A stretch of DNA of 64,000 nucleotides from Microbacterium sp. Nx66 (GTDB taxonomy: Bacteria > Actinomycetota > Actinomycetes > Actinomycetales > Microbacteriaceae). Where the stretch lies: contig NZ_LR880474.1 of assembly GCF_904066215.1 (NCBI RefSeq), forward strand, positions 3,224,001-3,288,000, read 5' to 3'. Numbering within the stretch: the stretch's first letter is position 1; the number at the start of each line of letters is the position of its first letter. Both the position numbers and the translations under genes were made by a program. Below are positions 7,993 to 15,926 of the stretch, piece after piece. The notes under the pieces were generated by a model that had not been told where the DNA came from, did no database searches, and saw nothing but the letters and a program-made list of their open reading frames with translations.

Positions 7993-8976
7993 TCAGGCGC
8001 GTGCGGTCGCGCGCTGCACCTCGCCGGAGAGGACGACCGTCCGAGCCGGCTGCACGTCTCCCCTGATCCGTTCGAGCAGCATCCGCGCCGCCGTCACGCC
8101 CATGTGCCGCGCCGGCAACCGCACGACGGTCACAGCGGAGGGAGACAGCGTCGTGAAGGGCAGCGATCCGATCACCGCGACACCGAGTTCCGGAGGGGTG
8201 AGGCCGCGCTCCGTGAGGACCTGGATCGCGCCGACGCCGATGAGGTTGTTCCCGGCGACGACCGCGTCCGGCGGCTCCGGCAGCGCGAGGAGCTCCTCCA
8301 TGGCCGCACGCCCGCCGTCGACCCGGAACGTGGCGAAGCGCTGGAGCGAGGACAGCTCATGATGGGGATCCATCGCCGAGAGGGCTCCCCGCCAACCTTC
8401 CGCCCGCTCGGCCGCGGTGTCGATGTGCGCGGGCCCCCCGATGTACGCGATGCGGCGATACCCGGCGTCGAGCAGGCTCTGCGTCGCTGCGGCTCCCGCC
8501 TCCCGGTTGGCCATCACCACGCCGTCGATGTCGGCGGCCGTGCGACGGTCCACGGCGACCACGGGCCGCCCCGTCGCCCGCACCGGCGCGAGATCCGAGT
8601 GCTCATCCGCTGTCGCGATGATCACCCCCGACATGTTCTCGGCGATCGCGATCCGGAGGTACGTCGCCTCCTTCTCGACCTGGGCGTCGGAGTTGCAGAG
8701 TACGACGGAGTACCCCGCCTCGGACGCCGCGTCCTCCACCCCACGCGCCATCTCGGTGAAGTACGGGTTCTCGATGTCCGGGATCACCAGGGCGATGACC
8801 TCGGAGCTCTGGGTCCGCAACGTGCGCGCCGTCCGGTTCGGCGTGAATCGGAGCTCCTCCGCCGCCGCCCGCACGGCCGCCGCCTTCTCCTCCGACACGC
8901 TCGTGCCGTTGAAGACGCGTGAGACCGTGGCCGGCGAGACGCCGGCCCGCCGCGCGACGTCGTAGATCGTGGCCAT
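7993..8976 (-). CDS. LacI-family transcriptional repressor
   Basis: A 327-residue DNA-binding repressor. The N-terminal helix-turn-helix is TIYDVARRAGVSPATVSRVFNG, followed by the hinge region TPNRTARTLR and a periplasmic-binding-like sugar sensor domain (IALVIPDIENPYFTEMARGVEDAA). ATG 8976 (MATIYDV) is preferred over a GTG two codons earlier. It is the last gene of the leftward ABC/dehydratase/aldolase operon, 28 bases after the aldolase stop. A dyad TGTAACCGGTTTCA sits directly upstream, suggesting autoregulation from an internal promoter. It is the most likely binder of the CGAAATCGATTTCA sites at 7051 and 14977. The inducer is probably a sugar or sugar acid of this pathway. Confidence 0.92.
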   Translation of the reverse strand: MATIYDVARRAGVSPATVSRVFNGTSVSEEKAAAVRAAAEELRFTPNRTARTLRTQSSEVIALVIPDIENPYFTEMARGVEDAASEAGYSVVLCNSDAQVEKEATYLRIAIAENMSGVIIATADEHSDLAPVRATGRPVVAVDRRTAADIDGVVMANREAGAAATQSLLDAGYRRIAYIGGPAHIDTAAERAEGWRGALSAMDPHHELSSLQRFATFRVDGGRAAMEELLALPEPPDAVVAGNNLIGVGAIQVLTERGLTPPELGVAVIGSLPFTTLSPSAVTVVRLPARHMGVTAARMLLERIRGDVQPARTVVLSGEVQRATARA

Positions 8977-8986
8977 GGGCACCCAC

Positions 8987-9000
8987 TGTAACCGGTTTCA
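8987..9000. promoter_or_regulatory. LacI-type operator TGTAACCGGTTTCA upstream of lacI
   Basis: A dyad with 6 of 7 paired positions around central CCGG, lying 10 bases upstream of the LacI start and just after the aldolase gene. It probably lets the repressor control its own expression. The core differs from the ATCGAT sites, so binding by the same protein is an inference. Confidence 0.6.
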
Positions 9001-9004
9001 GCCC

Positions 9005-9916
9005 TCAGACCTCCGCGAGGAATCGATCGAGAGTCACCCCGAGAGCATCCAGCCGGGCCCGAGCCGCGTCCGAGAGCGGTCGGAACGGACGACGGCAGTC
9101 GCCCAGTGCTCCGGCGCCACCCGCGCTGCGACCGGAGAGGTACTTCGCCGCAGGGAAGACGTCGATCGCGACCAGCTCGGCGATGACATGGTTGATCCGG
9201 CTCTGCACCCGCTGCGCTCCGGCCAGGTCGCCGACGTCGAGGAGGCGACGCGCCGCCTGGAAGAGCTCGACCTGCAGCCCGACGGTCGTGCCGATGGTCC
9301 CGCGGGCGCCGGCGGCGAGCGCCGGCACGAACACCTCGTCGAAGCCGTTGATGTAGGCCTTGTCGGGGAAGGCCGTCTTCATGCGCTCCAGGGCGTACAT
9401 GTTGTGCGCGGTCTGCTTGAGTCCGATCACCCGATCGTCGTCCAGGAGCTCGCCGGCTGTCTCGACCGTGAACTCCGTCCCGGTGAACTGCGGGATGTTG
9501 TAGACGATGAGCGGGAGATCCACGGCGTCCAGCACCGCGCGGTAATGGTCGAGGACGGCCTCGATGCCGAACGAGTAGTAGATCGGCGGGATCATCGAGA
9601 GTGCGGATGCGCCGGCCTGCTGAGCCCGTCGCGCGAGCTCGATCGCCTCCCTCGTGGACAGCGCGCCGACGTGGGCGACGACGGGTATCCGCCCTTCCGC
9701 GGCGCTCACCGCGGTCTCCACCATCGCGGTCCGCTCGTCCGCCGACAGGAGGAGGCCCTCCCCCGACGACCCGCAGCAGTAGATCCCCTCGACCCCGCGC
9801 GCCACGTAGTCCCCGATGAGCGTCGAGAGCAGCCCGGTGTCGACCGCCCCCTCCGCGTCGTAGGGGGTGGCGATCGCCGCCATCAACACCCCGAGGTCCG
9901 CCGCGGTGGTCACCAT
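9005..9916 (-). CDS. DapA/NanA-family lyase (sugar-acid aldolase candidate)
   Basis: A 303-residue class I (Schiff-base) aldolase of the dihydrodipicolinate synthase/N-acetylneuraminate lyase family. It shows CCGSSGEGLLLSADER (family GxxGE motif), the Tyr motif LIVYNIPQFTGTEF and the active-site lysine in VIGLKQTAHN. Diaminopimelate synthesis is unlikely: it sits in a sugar-acid operon with a dehydratase and a dehydrogenase, so cleavage of a 2-keto-3-deoxy acid is expected. ATG 9916 overlaps the dehydrogenase stop by 7 bases, giving translational coupling. The C-terminus has a slightly unusual GGAGALGDCRRPFRPLS segment. The substrate is not determined. Confidence 0.85.
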   Translation of the reverse strand: MVTTAADLGVLMAAIATPYDAEGAVDTGLLSTLIGDYVARGVEGIYCCGSSGEGLLLSADERTAMVETAVSAAEGRIPVVAHVGALSTREAIELARRAQQAGASALSMIPPIYYSFGIEAVLDHYRAVLDAVDLPLIVYNIPQFTGTEFTVETAGELLDDDRVIGLKQTAHNMYALERMKTAFPDKAYINGFDEVFVPALAAGARGTIGTTVGLQVELFQAARRLLDVGDLAGAQRVQSRINHVIAELVAIDVFPAAKYLSGRSAGGAGALGDCRRPFRPLSDAARARLDALGVTLDRFLAEV

Positions 9917-10737
9917 GCCGTCCACCCCCCGTCCACGACGAGGTTGGCTCCGGTCATATAGCGCGAGGCATCGGAGAGCAGGAAGACCGCGGCACCGTTG
10001 AAGTCGGTCGCCTCCGCCATCCGCCCGATCGGGATGCGCGCCGTGTAGTTCTGCCGGAAGGTCGCGTCCTGCGTGTCTCGGCCGACGCCGGACGGAGTGA
10101 GGGTGTTGACTCGGATCCCCTGCCGCCCCCAGTACGTCGCGCAGTAGCGCGTGAGGTTGTAGAGCCCCGACTTCGCCGCTGAGTACGCCACCGGCTTCAC
10201 GAACGGCACCCCGGTCTGCTCCTCCTTGTAGGCGTAGATGTCCTGCACCGGGGACACCATCCCGTAGATCGAGCCGACGTTGATGATCGAGCCCGGCTTT
10301 CCGACGGCGCGCATCCGGGCACCGGCCGCCTGCGTCACGAGGAAGGTGCCGACGAGGTTCACGTCGACCACCTCCCGGAACACGTCGAGGGGGAAGTCCT
10401 CGAACGGGCCGGAGACCTCGGGCGGCGCGCTCGGCTGGGTGTCCAGTCCCGCGTTGTTGATCACGCCGTCCGGCGCCGCACCCCACGCATCGACGATCGC
10501 ATCGAGGCCGGCCTCGACGCTGTCCTTCGAGACGATGTCCACGGAGACGCCGAGGAGGCGCGGGCTGTCGGCGATCTCGGGGAACGTCTCCTGCAGGCGC
10601 GCGGCGTCGACGGTGCGCGATGCCACGGCCACCCGGGCACCGCGCCCGTGCAGCTCGCGGACGAAGGCCGAGCCGATCTGGCCGAGGCCGCCGGTGACGA
10701 GGATGATGCGGTCGGTGAGGTCGAAGATGTCCGTCAT
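9910..10737 (-). CDS. Short-chain dehydrogenase/reductase
   Basis: A 275-residue NAD(P)-dependent SDR. The cofactor motif is TGGLGQIGSAF near residues 15-25, the NNAG motif is VINNAGLD, the catalytic Ser lies in INVGSIYGM, and the YxxxK pair is in YSAAKSGLYNL. The C-terminus GANLVVDGGWTAW is typical of sugar and polyol dehydrogenases. It likely oxidises a sugar or sugar acid in the operon pathway. ATG 10737 is 14 bases after the dehydratase stop, and its end overlaps the aldolase start. The YKEEQTGVPFVKP insert before the active-site Tyr is longer than in most SDRs and is seen in some gluconate 5-dehydrogenase-like proteins. Confidence 0.87.
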   Translation of the reverse strand: MTDIFDLTDRIILVTGGLGQIGSAFVRELHGRGARVAVASRTVDAARLQETFPEIADSPRLLGVSVDIVSKDSVEAGLDAIVDAWGAAPDGVINNAGLDTQPSAPPEVSGPFEDFPLDVFREVVDVNLVGTFLVTQAAGARMRAVGKPGSIINVGSIYGMVSPVQDIYAYKEEQTGVPFVKPVAYSAAKSGLYNLTRYCATYWGRQGIRVNTLTPSGVGRDTQDATFRQNYTARIPIGRMAEATDFNGAAVFLLSDASRYMTGANLVVDGGWTAW

Positions 10738-10751
10738 GTCGTTCGTCTCCC

Positions 10752-11837
10752 TCAGCTCACCGCGTGCCGCGCGAGGTTCTCGCGGTCGTACTCCAGGCCG
10801 TTCCCCGGCGCTCCGGTCGGGACGAAGAACCCGTTCTGCGGCCGCTGCGGCACGATGACGCCGAGGTCGGTGAGCGTGCCGCCGTCCGTCATCTCGCCGA
10901 ACAGGGCGTTGGGCACCGCGCAGAGCACGTTGGCCGTGAGCTCCATCACGAAGTGCGGCGTCATGGGGGCGTTGTACGCCCGGCCCAGGGCGGCGATGTC
11001 CATATAGGGCGTGATGCCGCCGACACGACCGACGTCGGCCTGGATGAAGTCGCACGCGTCGGCGAGGAGGTACTGGTTGAACTGCTGGAGCGTGTAGACG
11101 TTCTCGCCCAGGCCGATCGGGATCGGAGAGCGCGCCCGGAGGCGGGCGTGCGAGGCGACGTCGTCCACGCGCAGCGGCTCCTCGACCCAGTACAGGTTGA
11201 GGTCGCGGAACCGGGTGACCGCCCGGACCGCCTCTCCGTAGGTCCATCCCTGGTTGGCGTCGACCATGAGCGGGTACTCGCCGACGGCCTCGCGGATCTT
11301 GGTGAGCCGGTAGACGTCCTCCTCGAGGTCCGGCTTGCCGACCTTGACCTTCCCGGCGGCGTACCCGTCGGCCTTCCACTCCTTGACCTGCTCGACGACC
11401 TCCTCGGCGGACAGGTTGAGATTGATGCCGCTGCCGTACAGCGCGACCCGGTCGCGCACCTGCCCGAGGAGCTTCGCGAGCGGCTGCTGGTAGTGCAGCC
11501 CCAGCAGATCCCACAGCGCCACGTCGATCGCGGCGAGCGCGAGCGTGGTGGTCCCGCCGGGGCCGTTGTCGCGGAGATGCTGCCAGGAGTGCTGCCAGAC
11601 GGCTCGCGGATTGACCTCACGGCCGATGAGCGTCGGGATGAGCTCGCGCAGCGCCGCCATCATCATCTGGCCGCCGACGCCGGAGGTGTGGCTGAACCCG
11701 GTGCCGACCAGGCCGGTGTCGGTGGTGATGTCGGCGAGGACGATCTCGATGTGGGTCACCCGATGGATCTGGTCCCCCCACGGCCCCTTGGGGAGGGGGA
11801 TGCGGGAGAGCTGGAGGTCGATCGATTCGATTTTCAT
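10752..11837 (-). CDS. Enolase-superfamily sugar-acid dehydratase (mandelate racemase/muconate lactonizing type)
   Basis: A 361-residue Mg-dependent enzyme expected to dehydrate an aldonic acid to its 2-keto-3-deoxy form. Markers are the KVKVG catalytic Lys motif near residue 162, metal ligands in VDANQGW, WVEEPL and GLGENV, and the late TPHF His. Length is normal. It lies between the permease genes and the SDR/aldolase pair, which gives the set expected for a non-phosphorylative sugar-acid route: dehydrogenase, dehydratase, aldolase. Fuconate, galactonate or rhamnonate are plausible substrates given the fucose-isomerase-like gene in the same regulon, but the sequence does not decide between them. 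Confidence 0.85.
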   Translation of the reverse strand: MKIESIDLQLSRIPLPKGPWGDQIHRVTHIEIVLADITTDTGLVGTGFSHTSGVGGQMMMAALRELIPTLIGREVNPRAVWQHSWQHLRDNGPGGTTTLALAAIDVALWDLLGLHYQQPLAKLLGQVRDRVALYGSGINLNLSAEEVVEQVKEWKADGYAAGKVKVGKPDLEEDVYRLTKIREAVGEYPLMVDANQGWTYGEAVRAVTRFRDLNLYWVEEPLRVDDVASHARLRARSPIPIGLGENVYTLQQFNQYLLADACDFIQADVGRVGGITPYMDIAALGRAYNAPMTPHFVMELTANVLCAVPNALFGEMTDGGTLTDLGVIVPQRPQNGFFVPTGAPGNGLEYDRENLARHAVS

Positions 11838-11879
11838 GCGTGGTCCTTCCGGGACGACGAGGAGGGGTCGGAGGGGGCG

Positions 11880-12734
11880 TCAGCCCTTGACGGCGCCGGC
11901 GGCGAGTCCGGCGACGAGGCGCTTCTGCACGAGGAGGAAGCCGACGACGACGGGGAGCACCGAGAGCACGCCGCCCGCGGTGAGCAGATCCCACCGGATC
12001 TGGTACTCGCCGATGAACAGGTGCAGGCCGACCGGCAGGGTGCGGGTCGCCGTCTGCGAGGTGAACGTGAGGGCGTAGAGGAACTCGTTCCAGGTGAGGA
12101 TGAACGCGTAGGTTCCCGCCGCCACCATCCCCGGCCGCAGCAGGGGCAGCAGCAGGATGCGGATGATCTGCCAGGACGAGGCCCCGTCGATCTGGCCGGC
12201 CTCCTCGATCTCGCGCGGGATCGAGTCCGCGAAGCCCTTGAGCAGCCAGGTGGCGAACGGCGTGGCGAACGCGGCGTGGACCAGTGCGAGGCCCAGCGTC
12301 GTGTCCATCAGCCCCATCCCGCGGAGCTGCCCCTGCAGCGAGATCACGAGCAGGACGGCGGGGAACATCTGTGCGAGCAGCAGCCCGATCATGACGGCCC
12401 CGCGGCCGCGGAAGTCGAACCGCGACATCGCGATCGCGGCGCCGGTGGAGACGACGAGGGTCACCGGGACGGCGATCGCGGCGACGGTGAGGCTGTTCCG
12501 CAGATAGGTCAGGAACGGCGTGGTCGACAGCAGCTCGGCGTAGGAGGCGGTCGTGAACTCCGAGGGGATGAGGTTCGCTCCGGCGCCGGCGAGCTGATCC
12601 CGGGGCGTGAGCGACGTCAGCAGCATGACGATGTACGGCCCGAGCACCATCGCGAGGACGCCGAGGAGGGCGATCGCGAAGCCGGTCCTTCCCGCGAAGC
12701 GGCCGAAGCGGACGGGGACGGTCGTCGTACTCAT
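11880..12734 (-). CDS. Sugar ABC transporter permease (CUT1, MalG-like)
   Basis: A 284-residue inner-membrane permease with about six hydrophobic segments and the EAA loop FADSIPREIEEAGQIDGASSWQIIRILLLPLLRPG that docks the ATPase (consensus EAA---G---------I-LP). Its start overlaps the stop of the MalF-like gene by 4 bases (ATGA). It forms the channel with that protein and works with the binding protein at 13693. No ATPase gene is in this operon, so a shared MsmK-type ATPase elsewhere is probably used. Confidence 0.92.
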   Translation of the reverse strand: MSTTTVPVRFGRFAGRTGFAIALLGVLAMVLGPYIVMLLTSLTPRDQLAGAGANLIPSEFTTASYAELLSTTPFLTYLRNSLTVAAIAVPVTLVVSTGAAIAMSRFDFRGRGAVMIGLLLAQMFPAVLLVISLQGQLRGMGLMDTTLGLALVHAAFATPFATWLLKGFADSIPREIEEAGQIDGASSWQIIRILLLPLLRPGMVAAGTYAFILTWNEFLYALTFTSQTATRTLPVGLHLFIGEYQIRWDLLTAGGVLSVLPVVVGFLLVQKRLVAGLAAGAVKG

Positions 12735-13684
12735 CGCGTGGTGTCCTTCCGGGTGAGGCGCACGTAGAGCGCGATGAAGACGGCGAGGAACAGGGCCTGG
12801 ATGACGGCGTACGCCGCGCCGGCACCGAAGTCGCTGGCCTTGTAGGTCGTCAGATACGACTCGAGCGCCAGCGTCGTCGAGGACGTGCCCGGCCCGCCGC
12901 CGGTGAGGATGAAGATGAGGTCGACGTAGTTCGAGGTCCAGATCAGGCGCAGGAGCGTCGTGATGAGGATCGTCGGGAGGATGGCGGGCAGCACGACGTG
13001 ACGGAACACGCCGACCGGCCCGCATCCGTCGATCTGCGCGGACTCCTTGAGCTCGCCGGACACGCTCTGCAGCGCCGCGAGGATCATGATCGCGAAGAGC
13101 GGGATGCCCTGCCAGACGTCGATCATCACGAGGGTCGGCAGCGCGGTGCTGTTCTGCGACAGGAACTCGATCGGGGCGTCGATGACCCCGGCGTTCAGCA
13201 GCCACTGATTGAGGACGCCGTTGTTCGGATCGAGGATCCACTTCCACATCAGCGCGACCAGGACGCTGGGCGTCGCCCACGGGATCATGATCAGCCCGCG
13301 GTACACGCCCCGCAGCGGGAAGCGGTTGTTCAGCATGAGCGCGAGCGACAGCCCGCCGATCAGCTGGAGGGAGACGGCGCCGAACGTCCAGATGGCCGTG
13401 CGGCCGAGCGTGGGCAGGAACTCCGCCGTGCCGATGACACTGGCGAAGTTCTGGAACCCGACGAACTCGAGCACGCCGGTGAAGACGCTCACGTCGTTGA
13501 ACGAGAACCAGATCGAGCGGACGAGCGGATACCCGGCGAAGACCGCGACCAGCGCGATCGCCGGCGCGAGCAGGACGAGCGGGGCGACCGACCCGCGGCG
13601 AGCGCGCTGCCGGGGCCGGGTCACCGGCCGGCGCGGGGCCGGCCGGCCGGTGACGACCGCTTCCGTGAGAGTGGAGCTTGCCAT
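12731..13684 (-). CDS. Sugar ABC transporter permease (CUT1, MalF-like)
   Basis: A 317-residue permease whose first 30 residues are a basic cytoplasmic tail (RPVTRPRQRARRG), followed by about six membrane helices. The EAA-type loop is VSGELKESAQIDGCGPVGVFRHVVLPAILP. It pairs with the downstream MalG-like protein. Spacing to the binding-protein gene is 8 bases and it overlaps the next gene by 4, so all three are one transcript from the operator-controlled promoter near 14980. Confidence 0.92.
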   Translation of the reverse strand: MASSTLTEAVVTGRPAPRRPVTRPRQRARRGSVAPLVLLAPAIALVAVFAGYPLVRSIWFSFNDVSVFTGVLEFVGFQNFASVIGTAEFLPTLGRTAIWTFGAVSLQLIGGLSLALMLNNRFPLRGVYRGLIMIPWATPSVLVALMWKWILDPNNGVLNQWLLNAGVIDAPIEFLSQNSTALPTLVMIDVWQGIPLFAIMILAALQSVSGELKESAQIDGCGPVGVFRHVVLPAILPTILITTLLRLIWTSNYVDLIFILTGGGPGTSSTTLALESYLTTYKASDFGAGAAYAVIQALFLAVFIALYVRLTRKDTTR

Positions 13685-13692
13685 GTCGGCCC

Positions 13693-14940
13693 TCAGCGCA
13701 GCACGTCGGACATCTTCGTCAGCACGTCCTGGCTGCTGATCTCACCCTGGAACGCCTGCTGGATGAGCGGGTTCCACTCCTTGGCGGCGAGCTCCGCCAC
13801 CCCCTCCAGCGCCGGCCAGGTCTTGGCGGTGGGGATCGCGTCGACCGCGACCGCGAGCTGCGGGTCGGACGAGTACGCCTCGGTGTCGATCACCGACTCG
13901 AGCACGGGCAGCTGGCCCTGCGGCGAGGCGGAGATCTTCTCCATCTGCGCCTCCTCGCTCAGCCAGGAGATCCAGGTCCACGCGGCGTCCTTCTTGTCGG
14001 AGCCCTCGAGGATGACGTTGCCGCTCATGCTGCCGAGTGTCGCGCCCGGCTTCCCGTCCTCCGTGGGGATCGGGACGACGCCGAGCTTGTCGCCGAAGAC
14101 GCCCTGCAGCTCCTTCAGGGAACCCGGGTGGTGGATCATCATGCCGGTGAGACCCTCGACGAAGTTCGTCTTGACGTCGGCGAAGGCGGCCGTGATCGAT
14201 CCGGGGGGCGCGGCCTGCAGGTCGGTGACGATGCTGAGGTAGTCCTCGTTCACCGCGACGCCCTTCGCGTCGTCCAGGACGACCTCGCCGGAGTCGTCGA
14301 CGACCGACGCGCCGCCGGCGTACATCCATGCGAGCCACTGGTCCTGTCCGCCCGCACCGCCGCGGACGTCGATGCCGTACCGGCCGTCGCCGGTGAGGGC
14401 CGCCGCCGCGTCGAGGAGGTCCTGCTGGGTGCGCGGCGCCTCGAGCCCGAGCTCCTCGAAGTAGTCCACGCGGTAGTAGAGGTAGAGCGTCGTGTACTGG
14501 TGCGGCAGCATGTAGACGGCGTCCTCGCCGGGCAGCTGCCCCGTCGCCCAGAGCGAGTCGACGACGTCGTCCGAGGCGTCCCAGCCGTCGACGTACGGGG
14601 TGAGGTCGGCGATGGCGCCCTGCGGCGCGAACTGCCCGAGCCACCAGTCCTTGCTGCGGGCGGCGTCCGGTCCGGTGCCGTTCATCGCAGAGGACACGAG
14701 CTGGTTCTGGTACTGGTCGAGGGGGATCGTCTCCAGCACGACCTCCACCTCGTCCTGCGCGTCGTTGAACTCGTCCGCGAGCTCCGTCCAGGTGGGGTCG
14801 GTCGCGTCGTCCTGCCAGAGCCAGTAGGTGATCTCGACGGGACCGTCGCCCTCGCCCGTCGGGGCGCCTCCGGCGCAGCCGGCGGTGAGGGCGACCACGC
14901 CGAGGACGGCCAATCCGGGGAGGAATCGGGTGGATCTCAT
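13693..14940 (-). CDS. Extracellular sugar-binding lipoprotein (CUT1 ABC transporter)
   Basis: A 415-residue solute-binding protein, the capture subunit of this ABC system. Residues 1-22 are a lipoprotein signal ending in LTAGC, with Cys22 the lipidation site, so it is anchored outside the membrane. The mature chain begins with the EITYWLWQDD strand usual in family 1 binding proteins. ATG 14940 follows AAGGAG with 8-base spacing. An in-frame start at 14991 is rejected because it would put the operator in the coding region and spoil the signal peptide. It is the first gene of a seven-gene leftward operon. Confidence 0.92.
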   Translation of the reverse strand: MRSTRFLPGLAVLGVVALTAGCAGGAPTGEGDGPVEITYWLWQDDATDPTWTELADEFNDAQDEVEVVLETIPLDQYQNQLVSSAMNGTGPDAARSKDWWLGQFAPQGAIADLTPYVDGWDASDDVVDSLWATGQLPGEDAVYMLPHQYTTLYLYYRVDYFEELGLEAPRTQQDLLDAAAALTGDGRYGIDVRGGAGGQDQWLAWMYAGGASVVDDSGEVVLDDAKGVAVNEDYLSIVTDLQAAPPGSITAAFADVKTNFVEGLTGMMIHHPGSLKELQGVFGDKLGVVPIPTEDGKPGATLGSMSGNVILEGSDKKDAAWTWISWLSEEAQMEKISASPQGQLPVLESVIDTEAYSSDPQLAVAVDAIPTAKTWPALEGVAELAAKEWNPLIQQAFQGEISSQDVLTKMSDVLR

Positions 14941-14976
14941 GATGCGTACTCCTTCGTCGATCAGATGAGGGTTGTG

Positions 14977-14990
14977 CGAAATCGATTTCA
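14977..14990. promoter_or_regulatory. LacI-type operator CGAAATCGATTTCA upstream of the ABC operon
   Basis: Identical 14-mer to the site at 7051-7064, here 37 bases upstream of the binding-protein start. It links the ABC/dehydratase/aldolase operon to the isomerase/kinase operon. Confidence 0.7.
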
Positions 14991-15027
14991 AAACGGGTGC
15001 GGCAGAACGCGCCGGTGCGGGGAGGGG

Positions 15028-15744
15028 TCAGACCGGCAGCGCGGCCGTGGTGCCGAAGTCGATGTCCGGGTAGCGGTTGCGGACGCCGTAGAAGTGGGCG
15101 TCGAGCTCGTGGACGGCTCGGCGGGTGTCGCCGGCCTCGATCGCGTCGATGATGCGACCGTGCATCGCGGCGATGGCGGGGTCCTCCTCCACGGGCTCCT
15201 CCCGTCGCGCGGCCGCGAAGACGACCCAGAAGGATTGCAGGAACTGGTCCACGAACGCATTGCGCATCGGCGCGAGCAGCCCGCGGTGGAACTGCTGGTC
15301 GAGCTCCGCGAAGCTCTCGTTGCGCAGGGCTCGCTCCACCATCTCCTCCGAGAGCAGACGCAGGCGGGTCAGGTCGCTCGGCTGCAGGCGCGGGATGACC
15401 AGGGGAAGCAGCGAAGTCTCCAGCGCGTGACGCACTTCCAGGAGCTCGCGGGTGGCGGCCTCCGGGTCGTCGACGAAGCCGATCCAGCGGGTGGCGAGAT
15501 CGGCGGCACGGAACCCGCGCCACACGCGGCGCGCGCCCTGCCGAGAGGCCACGATGCCGAACGCTTCGAGCACGCTGAGGGCCTCGCGGATGCGCTGCCG
15601 TCCCACCTCCAGCACGGCGCCGAGTTCGGCCTCGGTGGGCAGCGGGTCGCCGATCTCCAGCCCGGAGCGCTGCAGGTGCTGAGCCAGACGTCGAGCGAGC
15701 GCGTCTGACAAGTCGGACCCGGTGATCTCGATCTTGTCTGACAT
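15028..15744 (-). CDS. GntR-family (FadR subfamily) transcriptional regulator
   Basis: A 238-residue regulator. The N-terminal winged helix includes PLPTEAELGAVLEVGRQRIREALSVLEAFGIV, followed by an all-helical FCD ligand domain with acid/His metal-site residues (FAELDQQFHRGLL and MHGRIIDAIEAGD). Start ATG 15744 (MSDKIEITG) has AAGGAG 9 bases upstream; the longer open frame lacks support. It lies upstream of the ABC operon, 87 bases before its first gene, and after the tct operon terminator. Its promoter region holds a perfect 15-bp dyad, so self-regulation is likely. The FCD fold usually senses an organic or sugar acid. Confidence 0.9.
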   Translation of the reverse strand: MSDKIEITGSDLSDALARRLAQHLQRSGLEIGDPLPTEAELGAVLEVGRQRIREALSVLEAFGIVASRQGARRVWRGFRAADLATRWIGFVDDPEAATRELLEVRHALETSLLPLVIPRLQPSDLTRLRLLSEEMVERALRNESFAELDQQFHRGLLAPMRNAFVDQFLQSFWVVFAAARREEPVEEDPAIAAMHGRIIDAIEAGDTRRAVHELDAHFYGVRNRYPDIDFGTTAALPV

Positions 15745-15788
15745 GTCCCGTTCGCTCCTTCGCGACATCGGCGGAATTTCCGCTCCTG

Positions 15789-15818
15789 AGCCTAGACACT
15801 TTCCCTGCGTGTCGTCAA
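15789..15818 (-). promoter_or_regulatory. Promoter of the GntR gene
   Basis: On the minus strand TTGACG (15813-15818) and TAGGCT (15789-15794) are 18 bases apart, 45 bases upstream of ATG 15744. The hexamers resemble other good promoters in this window such as the tct promoter (TTGACT, TAGCCT). Confidence 0.6.
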
Positions 15819-15838
15819 GTAGGCTCCTGACTGCGCTC

Positions 15839-15853
15839 ACTTGTCGGACAAGT
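15839..15853. promoter_or_regulatory. GntR-type operator ACTTGTCGGACAAGT
   Basis: A perfect 7+7 inverted repeat around one base, of the TTGTC-N-GACAA type bound by FadR-subfamily regulators. It lies 20 bases upstream of the -35 of the GntR gene. A weaker TTGTCTGACAT at 15734-15744 covers the start codon and could be a second site. Confidence 0.65.
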
Positions 15854-15873
15854 AAAAGCGAGCCCATGCAGAA

Positions 15874-15899
15874 ATGCCGCGACCCGAAGGCCGCGGCAT
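15874..15899 (-). terminator. Stem-loop after the tct/lyase operon
   Basis: ATGCCGCG and CGCGGCAT form an 8-bp stem with a 10-base loop, 28 bases after the lyase stop on the minus strand, followed by a TTTCTG tail. It probably ends the tct transcript before the GntR gene. Confidence 0.6.
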
Positions 15900-15926
15900 C
15901 CCGCCCGTGTAGGTCCCGGAGTCGTG

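Noticed and set aside
14941..14991. Upstream start for the binding protein at 14991
   Set aside because: It would translate the operator at 14977-14990, and the lipoprotein signal begins at ATG 14940 with a good ribosome-binding site.
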